64,000 nucleotides of DNA from JAJECS01 sp965262745 (GTDB lineage Bacteria > Chloroflexota > UBA11872). The notes under the pieces are model-generated. The model saw only the letters and a program-made list of their open reading frames with translations. It was not told the DNA's origin and made no database searches. Below, piece after piece: positions 42,906 through 50,926 of this stretch. The stretch covers positions 1,116,001-1,180,000 of the forward strand of contig OZ253558.1 of NCBI GenBank assembly GCA_965262745.1. Reading direction: 5' to 3'. The stretch's first letter is position 1, and each line of letters starts with the position of its first letter. The translations under genes were made by a program, and so were the position numbers.

Positions 42906-45900
42906 CGGCCTTCAGCCAGCGGGCGGTGGCCGCGTGAGCCGTGGATGGTTCCGATATGCCGTCGGCGATGGTCGCGACCCGGTCGAAGCCCGCGCGCGAC
43001 AGGCCGCCCGGCGTGGCCGTGGCGATGACCTGCGGGAAGTGCCGCTGAAATCCGGGTTGCGCCAGCGCGTCGAGCACAGTCTCGATAGCCTCGGCGTTGG
43101 CGCCGTTCGCGGCGGCGTCCAGCCACAGGAAGGCTGGAGCGTGCGGGGCATCATGCGGGCGAAGGGCGCTGATGAAGGCCATCCCAGCAGCGAGCATGAC
43201 CGCCTCGCGCAGCCCGGCGGCAACCTCCCGGACGGGCATCCACGCGGCGCGTTCCTCGTCCCACAGGTTCACGGTCAGGTTTTCGGTGATGCGCACGTCC
43301 CAGTGCGACCCTCCAGTCACGCGGCCGATGATCTGTCGCAGGGCAGCTTCGGTTGCCGGCAGGACGCCGCCCGCCAGCGCATCGAAAGCTTGGGCCATCA
43401 TTCGCGTTGCGGCTGCCCGCACCCGACGCTGGTCGACGAGATCGTCGAGCGCCGCACGGGATGCCTCAAGGTCGACCTCGTGACGAACGGCGCCGGTGCG
43501 GAGTTCCAATTGCCGGACCTGTGCATCGAGCTCACGCCGGGAGGCGCGGGCCTGCTGCATCCTCTTGCGCGCCCCGGCCGGGTCGTCGAGATGGTCGTCC
43601 TCGAGCTCGGGGAAGATGGCTCGAACCTCCGAGACGGTGGGTGCGGCATCGACGTGGGCGCCGGTCGCCTGTACAGCGCTGGCCAGCTCGGCGGTCGCCG
43701 GCGCGACCGCATCGTGCGCCGCGCGCGCCGTGCCAATCGCCTGGCTCACCTGGGACGCCGCTCGGGTCTCACCCACGGCGGCGATGACTTCCGCGACGGC
43801 GGCCAGGCCGTCGAGGCGGCCAATGGCTCCCGCCGACGGTTCGAACCGCGGCAACTCGGGATCAGTGCTCACCAACGCGTCGACAGCTTGCGCGATGCCC
43901 GGCAGCGCGTTCTCAGCCTCGCGTTGGCGCTGCACCGCGCGCGGCCGCGCCGTCTCGAGTCGTGCGCCCTGGTCGAGGCGGTCTTGCAGGGCGTCCAAGT
44001 CGCGCTGCTGGGCCTCACGCGCTTCGGTCAAGACCCGATGGTCGTCAGTGAGACCAAGCGAACGGGCCAGTTCGGACGCCTGGCGGCGGGCACGGCCGCT
44101 CGCCTCGATTTGTCGACGAAGCTCGGCCTCGGCGGCTGCCGCGAGCTCCTCCGCTCCGGAAGCCTCCAGTGCTTGGATGCGAGCCCGCAATCGCTGCACT
44201 TCGCGCTCGGCGTGGGCCAGCTCTTGCTGCGCGCGTACCCAGGCGGCTTCGAGGTCGCCCGTCACGGCGGCAGTGTCGCCGTCGGCAAGCCGGCGCAATC
44301 TAGCGGTGGCGCTGTCGCGGAGGATGCGCGCACGCTCAAGCGACGTGGGGATTTCGAGTCCGTGCCGCTGCAAGGTTTGCTCGATCTTGGCCCGCAGCCG
44401 GTGGTCGGCCGCTGCGCGCGCGGCGTCATCCTCGCCGACGCGGCGATCGTCCTCGAGCGCGGCCAAGCGGTCGTACAGATCGGCTTCGGCGACTTGGTCG
44501 GCACGCTGGGCCCACAGCGACCACGCGGCAGCGGCGGCGCTCGCCAGGACGGTCAGAATGCCGAGCACGGCAAGCGGCGCTGTGCCGGTGAACCCGATGG
44601 TGGCCAGAATAATGCCGATAGCGCCGCTGCTGGCCGAGGTCATGAGGCGGGTTCGACGGCGTTGCGCCTCAATGGCCAGCCCTCGCAAGCTCTGCTTGAC
44701 GCGAGTGATCTCGAGCGCGAGGGACGAATCATCGACCCCGTCGCGCGTGTGCTCAAGCTCGGCATCGAGAATCTCGCAGAGTTGGCTCCAGAGCTGGTGC
44801 GCGGCGGGCAGGTGCTCGTCTTCGTGAGCGCGCTTGCGTAGCGTCTGCGCCCGCTCGGCGGCAGCGCTCGCTTTGCCATGAACCACCTCGGCCTCAACCA
44901 GATCCGAGCGAGCCCGCCGCAGCTCATGGGCGGCCTGATGGTGTTCATCGCGCTGCGCGCTGGCCCGGTCTGCCTCGCGTGACGCCGCGGCGCCCGACTG
45001 GGCGGCATCGCAGGCGCGATCGAGGGCCGCCAGCCGCGCGGCGCCCGCCCGTGCATGCTGGGCCAGCGGCGCGATCTCGGCCAGCGCCGCATCCAGACGC
45101 TCGACCTCGTCTCGGGCACTCGCCGCCTCAGCGGTCGTTCGGGCGTGATCCGCCCAGAGCAAGGCAAGCTCGCGGCGGGCGGCCAAGACATCGCGTTGTT
45201 CCCGAAAGCGACGGCGCAGCCCGCGGTCCCGGCGCTCGGCGGCATCGGCCTGCGCCGCACGCTCTGAAGCTGCGGTCAGGGCTTGCAGCGCCTGGCGCAC
45301 GCGCCATTGCTGCAGCATGCGGTCCAGCCGGGCGATCTCGCCCTCGGTCGCGCCGGCCTGGGCCACTGCCTGTGCCAACTCGACGCGCGCTCGCGCCACA
45401 GCCTCCTCCTCCAGATGCGCTGGGCTGTCAGCGAATTCGTATTCCAGCCCCTGGATACGCTGCTCGCCAAGGAGGCAACGCAGAAGCGCCCGGACCTGGG
45501 TCGGCGGGAGCAACTCGGAGCGCGGCTGCGGTTGAGTCAACAATCGCAGCGTCTCCTGATCGAGCCCCAGCATGGCGTCAATGGCTGCCCGCACCTGGGC
45601 GCCGCCGCGAATGGTGGTCGATCTCGGGCCGCGGTGGACAACCACTTCAGCCTCATCGCGTCCGGTCGCTCGCAGAGTGCGGCGAACGGTGATGGGCCGC
45701 CCGCCCGCGGACAGCTTGCATTCCACCACCGCACCGTCGGACTGGGCCCGCATGCTGTCGGACGGTCCGTACAGACAGGTCATCAGCGCCGCGTGCAACG
45801 CCTGCGCTTGCTCACCCTGAATGTTGATCAGGTGGTGTCCCTGCGGTTGAAACTTCAAGTCAACCCGGTGCAAGGCGCCTAGCTCACGGACCGTCAGCCG

Positions 45901-45915
45901 CTCCAGGAGAATCAT
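42898..45915 (-). CDS. SbcC/Rad50/YhaN-like coiled-coil protein with degenerate ATPase motifs
   Basis: 1005 residues with the SbcC/YhaN layout: N-terminal ABC-like half, ~700 residues of coiled coil rich in Ala/Arg/Glu, and a C-terminal half. Where Walker A (GxxxxGKS/T) is expected, residues 31-50 read NIQGEQAQALHAALMTCLYG, without Lys or Ser/Thr; the LYG that follows is the usual family landmark. The signature region is VAAGLREAVMLAAGMAF (residues ~895-912) instead of LSGG, and Walker B is AFLWLDAAANGANAE with no catalytic Glu. A hydrophobic hairpin (residues ~425-468) lies in the coil, as in YhaN proteins. The frame is intact and overlaps the SbcD-like gene (ATGA). Confidence 0.8.
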   Translation of the reverse strand: MILLERLTVRELGALHRVDLKFQPQGHHLINIQGEQAQALHAALMTCLYGPSDSMRAQSDGAVVECKLSAGGRPITVRRTLRATGRDEAEVVVHRGPRSTTIRGGAQVRAAIDAMLGLDQETLRLLTQPQPRSELLPPTQVRALLRCLLGEQRIQGLEYEFADSPAHLEEEAVARARVELAQAVAQAGATEGEIARLDRMLQQWRVRQALQALTAASERAAQADAAERRDRGLRRRFREQRDVLAARRELALLWADHARTTAEAASARDEVERLDAALAEIAPLAQHARAGAARLAALDRACDAAQSGAAASREADRASAQRDEHHQAAHELRRARSDLVEAEVVHGKASAAAERAQTLRKRAHEDEHLPAAHQLWSQLCEILDAELEHTRDGVDDSSLALEITRVKQSLRGLAIEAQRRRTRLMTSASSGAIGIILATIGFTGTAPLAVLGILTVLASAAAAAWSLWAQRADQVAEADLYDRLAALEDDRRVGEDDAARAAADHRLRAKIEQTLQRHGLEIPTSLERARILRDSATARLRRLADGDTAAVTGDLEAAWVRAQQELAHAEREVQRLRARIQALEASGAEELAAAAEAELRRQIEASGRARRQASELARSLGLTDDHRVLTEAREAQQRDLDALQDRLDQGARLETARPRAVQRQREAENALPGIAQAVDALVSTDPELPRFEPSAGAIGRLDGLAAVAEVIAAVGETRAASQVSQAIGTARAAHDAVAPATAELASAVQATGAHVDAAPTVSEVRAIFPELEDDHLDDPAGARKRMQQARASRRELDAQVRQLELRTGAVRHEVDLEASRAALDDLVDQRRVRAAATRMMAQAFDALAGGVLPATEAALRQIIGRVTGGSHWDVRITENLTVNLWDEERAAWMPVREVAAGLREAVMLAAGMAFISALRPHDAPHAPAFLWLDAAANGANAEAIETVLDALAQPGFQRHFPQVIATATPGGLSRAGFDRVATIADGISEPSTAHAATARWLKAVG

Positions 45916-47033
45916 GCGGCTGGGCTCACCGCGCGACGGCGGAATCCATCGATAACCGACCGGCGCGCGCGTGCAACGGCGCCGGCGTTTTCCCCCGGCA
46001 CGGCGCCGTCGCTCATCTTGTCCGCGGCACGCCGCACTTCGACAACGAACGATCGCGTCGGGCGTGCGTCGGCCGGCCCGGAAAGCACGTCGAGCTGCGT
46101 GAGGTCGACGTGCACCAGCGTTCCGGCGGCGGACGCTCGTCGGCTGAGGTCACCAACCCGGCAGCGATGCCAAAGCTCACGCGAGAATTCCCCGACGAAC
46201 TCGAGCGTCACCAGCGGCGTGTCCCCGATGAGCGGGGCCAGGCGCTCCCGGATGGCGGCCGCGGGGTCGCCATCGAGCAAGTCGCCCGCCCGAAAGCTGA
46301 CGACGACCTGCGCGGCGCTGGGAAGCTCGCGAAACTCGGCTGAAATCACGCCGTCGTGGTCGAGATCGACCATGGCGAACCCCGACTCGGCGCGCCGCTC
46401 GGTCGCCGACGGGGCGGACCATCCGGGGCAGATCACCAGCCCGTCTCCCAGACGGCGCTGCCCAGGGTTCGGCAGGTCTCCCACGACAATGATGTCGGCC
46501 GCGGTGGTTGCCTCACGGCGTTGCAGCGCATGGGACTCGGTCGTCAGCGCGATGCGAAGGGGGCTGCCGTGCGAGCCAATCTCGGCATGGCTGAACGTAG
46601 GATCGGCGCCGACGTCGAGGACAAGCCCCGCGACCTCGACGGTCCGACTGCGAACGCGACCCTGTGGGCGCACGCTGGCCAATAGACCCAACTCTTCGAG
46701 GAAGGCAATGCCGGTGCCGTCAGTCGCCGGCTCGTCCGCCTCGTCCAAGGCGATCACGACGATTCCGGCTTCACGCACGCGCCGCAGGCACTGAGAGGCG
46801 AAACGAACGTCTTCGAGCGCGGGCTCAGATCGCGCAAACAGGCCGCCGGCGATCAGGACAAGATCAGCGTCGTCGGCCGTGGCCTGTTCGAGGACGCTGG
46901 CGAGGCTGCGGCGCGTATGCGCCTGGTAGAGCGCGCGCTGTTCGGGGCTCAGCGAGGGCGGCGCGGCGCCGATGAGGTTGCCCGCGGTGAGCACGGCACG
47001 GACCGGTGCGGCCGATCCCCGCAGGAACCGCAT
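45912..47033 (-). CDS. SbcD/Mre11-like protein with all metallophosphoesterase motifs lost
   Basis: 373 residues that follow the SbcD fold order but lack its metal ligands. Expected HTADWHLG is VLTAGNLIGA (residues 14-23); LIAGDLFD is LIAGGLFARS (60-69); GNHD is replaced by IALDEADEP (94-102); the GHIH strand is VVGDLPNPGQRR (183-194), followed by ICPGWSAPSATERRAESGFAMVDLD, which lines up with the YPGS...FGE...G segment of SbcD. The flanking hydrophobic strands are well kept, so I read this as a true homologue with the catalytic site erased, and not a frameshifted gene. It is translationally coupled to the SbcC-like gene and starts six bases after the DUF4130-like gene. Confidence 0.75.
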   Translation of the reverse strand: MRFLRGSAAPVRAVLTAGNLIGAAPPSLSPEQRALYQAHTRRSLASVLEQATADDADLVLIAGGLFARSEPALEDVRFASQCLRRVREAGIVVIALDEADEPATDGTGIAFLEELGLLASVRPQGRVRSRTVEVAGLVLDVGADPTFSHAEIGSHGSPLRIALTTESHALQRREATTAADIIVVGDLPNPGQRRLGDGLVICPGWSAPSATERRAESGFAMVDLDHDGVISAEFRELPSAAQVVVSFRAGDLLDGDPAAAIRERLAPLIGDTPLVTLEFVGEFSRELWHRCRVGDLSRRASAAGTLVHVDLTQLDVLSGPADARPTRSFVVEVRRAADKMSDGAVPGENAGAVARARRSVIDGFRRRAVSPAA

Positions 47034-47039
47034 ACGCAG

Positions 47040-47645
47040 CTACGCCATCCCCTGCCTCCCAGGTGCGGCGGCCATTTGCGCCTGACTTGACAGAATATCA
47101 CTGCCCCATGGTCGCGGCCACATCGACGGCGCCGCCGCGCGGTGGCTTGACGCCAGCTTCAGCCTGATCCCGCAACCGTCTTGCACGTAGGTCCGCTGCC
47201 CGTCCCGGATCATGAGGGTGTGGCCGCGCCAGCGACGTCGGAAGTGCCGCAGCACCAGGTCAACGACGGGGAATTGGAAATGCCACTCGGCGACGAGCTG
47301 GCGCGGTCCCGGGCCGTGGGTGAAGCGCAGGTCGCGCCGCGCGGCATGAACTTCGCGGTAGACCTGATGCCCCCAGCTCAAGGCTAGATGCGCCTCACGC
47401 GACCCGCGGCCAAGGACGTAAGCGGCGCCATGCTCCAGCACCTGTCCGGCGACCTCGCGCAGCACTCGATCGCGCTCCGGGGCCGGATGCCGCAAGGCGT
47501 AGCCATAGAGGCGCTCGAGCCGCGCCCGGCGCCGGCGGTCGCGGCGCGCTGCCGCGAGGCGGGATCGCACGACGGCCGCGCCGCCGCCTCGGGCTTCGGC
47601 GACCTGCTCCACCAGGCCAATAAACGTGTCGGGCAATCGGCTCAT
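47040..47645 (-). CDS. DUF4130-like protein (probable DNA metabolism), coupled to SbcD-like gene
   Basis: 201 residues from ATG 47645, with GGAGG seven bases upstream. The frame extends further, but the upstream part overlaps dinB. The C-terminal half (QVYREVHAARRDLRFTHGP ... VVDLVLRHFRRRW, then HTLMIRDGQRTYVQDG) resembles the REaHR...RF...HFxxRF...WlIxDxkR pattern of DUF4130/TIGR03915, a family linked to DNA metabolism and usually paired with a radical SAM protein. No radical SAM gene is here. The N-terminal half is basic and helical. The homology is distant and should be tested. Confidence 0.5.
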   Translation of the reverse strand: MSRLPDTFIGLVEQVAEARGGGAAVVRSRLAAARRDRRRRARLERLYGYALRHPAPERDRVLREVAGQVLEHGAAYVLGRGSREAHLALSWGHQVYREVHAARRDLRFTHGPGPRQLVAEWHFQFPVVDLVLRHFRRRWRGHTLMIRDGQRTYVQDGCGIRLKLASSHRAAAPSMWPRPWGSDILSSQAQMAAAPGRQGMA

Positions 47646-47751
47646 GTTGGCCTCCAATCGAATCTGGCGCTGACATTTGTGGTGGGCGCACCCCGAACCG
47701 ACGCAACAACCAAACTGGCGATCCACCAACGAGCGATCGGCCCGCGCGCGG

Positions 47752-48993
47752 TCACGCGAGCACCGCATCGCGCCAGGCATATCGACTCGAGCTCATCCGG
47801 GCCTGGCTGGCAAGCAGCGAGGCGGGCGCCAGCACCGCGTCGCCAAATCTCCGGCGAATCAGGTCTTGCGCTTGATCGAGTCGCCGCCGCTCGCGCGTCT
47901 CGGCCGGCCGCAGCGGCAGTTGGCAGTAGTCAACGGCTTCAAGCCCAGTGGCGTGGACCCCGACCAGGCGGTAAGCGTCCCCCATGCGGGCTACCCGTAG
48001 GAACAGCTCGCGGGCCAGCGCAAAGATGGAGGCGCCGATGTCCACAGCCGCGGGCACGGTGGTCTGGCGAGTGATGGTGCGGAAATCGGCGTAGCGAACT
48101 TTGACGCTGATCGTGCGCGCCCGCAGTTGCTTGGCGCGCAGCCGCTGGCCCACATGCTCCGCGAGCTGTTGCAGGTAGTCCACGACCATCGTCCGGTCGT
48201 CCACGTCGCGATCGAAGGTGACCTCGTTGCCAACCGAGCGCCGCTCCCGCGCGGGCGCGACGGCGCGGGGATCCACGCCGCGCGAACGCACGGCCGCCTG
48301 GCCGGCGGTGCCGCCGAATCCCGCGTGGACACGCTCCGGGGCAATGCGGGCCAAGTCGCCAATCGTGGTCACGCCGTGCCGCTTGAGCTTGGCCCCCGTC
48401 TTTGGGCCGATGCCCCACACCATGCGGACCGGCAGCGGGGCGAGGAACTCGGCCTCGGTCCCGGGGAGAACGACGCGGCAGCCGTCGGGTTTGGCGACGT
48501 CGGATGCAATCTTGGCCACGGACTTTGTGGACGCGACGCCAACGGAGACCGCAAGTCCTTCGCGGTCGCGCACGGCGGTGCGCAGGTGATCCGCTATCGC
48601 CGGCGGCGCGCCATAGCAGCGCTCGCATCCGGTGACGTCGAGAAACGCCTCATCCAGCGACAGCGGCTCGACGAGCGGGGTGTAGGAGCGAAACAGGTCC
48701 ATCACGCGGCACGACACTTCGGCATAGAGGTCCATGCGGCCGGGTAGGAACTCTGCTTGCGGGCACAGGCGCGCGGCCCGGCGCAGGGGCATGGCCGAGT
48801 GCACGCCGAACGCACGCGCTTCATACGAAGCCGCCGTAACGACGCCGCGTGCGTTGCGAGGACCCCCGACAATCACGGGCTTACCGCGCAGCTCGGGCCG
48901 CTCGCGCTGCTCGACGGCTGCGTAGAAGGCGTCCATGTCGGCGTGCATGACCACCCGGTCATCGGTCCAGGCGGCTGAGCCAGACTGCTGCAT
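47752..48993 (-). CDS. dinB: DNA polymerase IV (Y-family translesion polymerase)
   Basis: 413 residues. Y-family landmarks: VMHADMDAFYAAVEQRERPEL, GVVTAASYEARAFGVHSAMP, the catalytic SLDEAFLDVTG (DE), and VGVASTKSVAKIASDVAKPDG; the thumb has WGIGPKTGAKLKRHGV. The little-finger domain follows, and there is a basic C-terminal tail. It carries out translesion synthesis across damaged templates. The start has an upstream promoter with an apparent LexA-type box (49047-49061). It is followed 106 bases later by the DUF4130-like gene and so heads the SbcCD-like operon. Confidence 0.96.
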   Translation of the reverse strand: MQQSGSAAWTDDRVVMHADMDAFYAAVEQRERPELRGKPVIVGGPRNARGVVTAASYEARAFGVHSAMPLRRAARLCPQAEFLPGRMDLYAEVSCRVMDLFRSYTPLVEPLSLDEAFLDVTGCERCYGAPPAIADHLRTAVRDREGLAVSVGVASTKSVAKIASDVAKPDGCRVVLPGTEAEFLAPLPVRMVWGIGPKTGAKLKRHGVTTIGDLARIAPERVHAGFGGTAGQAAVRSRGVDPRAVAPARERRSVGNEVTFDRDVDDRTMVVDYLQQLAEHVGQRLRAKQLRARTISVKVRYADFRTITRQTTVPAAVDIGASIFALARELFLRVARMGDAYRLVGVHATGLEAVDYCQLPLRPAETRERRRLDQAQDLIRRRFGDAVLAPASLLASQARMSSSRYAWRDAVLA

Positions 48994-49023
48994 GTGCGCT
49001 GTGACTTCCCACGGTTCGCGCCT

Positions 49024-49061
49024 ATATTACCGGACAAATACCGAACGAACAAATAACGAAC
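49024..49061 (-). promoter_or_regulatory. dinB promoter with GTTC-N7-GTTC (LexA-type) box over the -35
   Basis: Read on the minus strand, a -35 TTGTTC (49047-49052) and a -10 TAATAT (49024-49029) are 17 bases apart, which is a good sigma-70 promoter ending ~30 bases upstream of the dinB ATG. GTTC-GTTATTT-GTTC (49047-49061) covers the -35, and a further GTTC begins at 49043-49046. A GTTC-N7-GTTC direct repeat is the LexA box of alphaproteobacteria; whether this LexA uses it is not known. The spacer from 49062 to 49234 shows only a TATAAT at 49131 that may serve the plus-strand gene. Confidence 0.6.
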
Positions 49062-49234
49062 GGGCGGGGTGCGGTTCGATTAGTCGAGGATGGCCGGGCG
49101 GACTGGCCTCAATCACCTAACAACGCTGCCTATAATTCGCTAGGGGTTGCCAGGGCGGCCGAACGATTCACGACCAGGACAGACGAACCGCCATCGCCAG
49201 GACACCGGCGCCTCCGCTGAGGCGCCCGCTGATC

Positions 49235-50686
49235 GTGAGCGCCGCGCTGCGCCTGGGCGGGCCGCTGGCGCTGGGTTTGCTGCTCGCCCTTGCGATCGTC
49301 GCGCCGGTCGGATTGCTGGCGCAGACGCCATCGGGCTTTGACGCCACGCGAGTCGTCAGCTCGGTATGGATGACGGACACCGCGAATACGCTGCTGAGCC
49401 ACAACATCCCCCGGCTCGAGGTAGACATTGGCGGGCAGACACTCATGGCCGGCTTCGCCGCGTTCTACGAGTCCACCGGCGGCTTGACGCGCTGGGGCCT
49501 ACCGACCTCCGAGGTGTTTGTCGAACGGCCGGGCGCACTGACGCAGTACTACCAGCGAGGGGTGGTCGACTTCCACCCGCGGGCGGATCTCGGGAACGTC
49601 TACCGGCTGGAGCGGCGGCTGACCTGGGACCACTTCGGCGGCGGGCTGGGCGGCAGCCAGGATTTGGGCGTCGAACCCGGGACCACGAACAGCAACCCGG
49701 GCGAGCTGCACGGACCCTGGGGGCACAAGGTCTCCAACTTCTCAGTGGGCGACGTGCGGACGGGATTCCTGGACTTCTTCCGGTCCTACGGCGGCGTCAA
49801 CTCGTTCGGCTATCCGAAGTCCGAGGCGCGGGCCGATACGAACGATCCAGGCACGCTGCACATCGCCACGGCCACGCCCGGATTCATCCGGCAATACTTC
49901 CAGGCAGCGGTCTTGGAATATCACCCCGGGGCCGGCGTGCGCTTGCGGTTGCTGGGCGACGACTTGCGCAACCGCCGCTACCCCAACGACGCGTGGCAGC
50001 AATTCGCGGCCTTCAATGCGGCGGAGCCGCTCGGCAACGACCAAGCGTACGAACTAGAAGTCGTCGAATACGCCCCGCCGCCGACAACCACTGCGACCGC
50101 CGCCCCGGCTGCAATCATCCCCACACCATCACCCACCCCAACACCGGCCCCATCGCCTACTCAGTCGCCATACGTGTCCGTCGTATGGATATCTTCTTAT
50201 CCTCCAACCTATCCTTTCCAAGATATACCTCATGATTTTGCCATTACTGGCGATTCCACCTGCGTATCACTTACACTAAAAGCCCTATATCACCTTCAAA
50301 GTAAAATCCCAAACCACTACGGCGTCGCAAACCAATACATCGGAGAAATACGGTGTGTAGACGCTGGAAGCGCTATGCTAGTTAGCTCGGACCCACCGGT
50401 ATTTCTCGTCGGTACGCTAACCAGAGATTCAGGGAGAATATGGTATGCAGGCACCATCGTCCATGATGCTTGCCATTCGAAGCAGTACCATGACTATCTA
50501 GCCACACATTCAGTTTCTTGGGTACCAGGTGAAGTATACGTGGGCCGAGATGCAGAAGCACAGTGCCTTGCAGCTCAACTCAACGCCCTTGAGGGCATGG
50601 ATGCTCCGTCTCACATGCTGGATTACATCAGAGAGGTCATTGAGTCCGAGTATTGGGAGATTCCGTACGAGGATAGGTATTGGTAG
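49235..50686 (+). CDS. chimeric secreted protein: WGLPTSEV-repeat domain plus AT-rich HDACH metallopeptidase-like domain
   Basis: 483 residues from GTG 49235. A signal peptide (ALGLLLALAIVAPVGLLAQ) is followed by about 250 residues with two copies of a beta-rich repeat (GGLTRWGLPTSEV ... QYYQRGVVDFHP; GGVNSFGYPKSEA ... QYFQAAVLEYHP) and then a PT-rich linker. From about nucleotide 50180 the DNA turns AT-rich and the final ~170 residues have a different style, with VHDACHSKQYHDYL (HxxxH with Asp in place of the usual Glu) and, downstream, GRDAEAQCLAAQLNAL. This matches the arrangement of gluzincin-like folds (HExxH...E). The change in base composition suggests that the second domain was grafted on by transfer. 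Confidence 0.8.
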   Translation: MSAALRLGGPLALGLLLALAIVAPVGLLAQTPSGFDATRVVSSVWMTDTANTLLSHNIPRLEVDIGGQTLMAGFAAFYESTGGLTRWGLPTSEVFVERPGALTQYYQRGVVDFHPRADLGNVYRLERRLTWDHFGGGLGGSQDLGVEPGTTNSNPGELHGPWGHKVSNFSVGDVRTGFLDFFRSYGGVNSFGYPKSEARADTNDPGTLHIATATPGFIRQYFQAAVLEYHPGAGVRLRLLGDDLRNRRYPNDAWQQFAAFNAAEPLGNDQAYELEVVEYAPPPTTTATAAPAAIIPTPSPTPTPAPSPTQSPYVSVVWISSYPPTYPFQDIPHDFAITGDSTCVSLTLKALYHLQSKIPNHYGVANQYIGEIRCVDAGSAMLVSSDPPVFLVGTLTRDSGRIWYAGTIVHDACHSKQYHDYLATHSVSWVPGEVYVGRDAEAQCLAAQLNALEGMDAPSHMLDYIREVIESEYWEIPYEDRYW

Positions 50687-50926
50687 TCGGACTTCGGCAG
50701 CTTTATTCTGATTCCCAGTTCGTCGGAGTTTCCCCCCGAACACCCGCGCGGCCGCGGGCCGGTGCCTGAGACTCCTCGCGATGCCCGGGATGAAAAAAGT
50801 GGCTGGTAAATACCCACCGTCGGGTGCGGCACCAGCCCAAGGGGCGCTCCCGACATAGCCGGATCGCTGGGTACGCGGCCAGGAGAAGAAATCGCTTAGC
50901 TTGCGCCGGGTCGGCGGGTGCCTGGT

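Noticed and set aside
42760..44841. 693-codon plus-strand frame antisense to the SbcC-like gene
   Set aside because: It is a shadow of a real coiled-coil gene. The minus-strand frame is longer, has homologous landmarks and is coupled to its neighbours.
42898..47033. The SbcD-like and SbcC-like genes as simple pseudogenes
   Set aside because: Both frames are uninterrupted over 4.1 kb, overlap by ATGA, and the structural strands and coils are preserved. Loss is confined to catalytic motifs.
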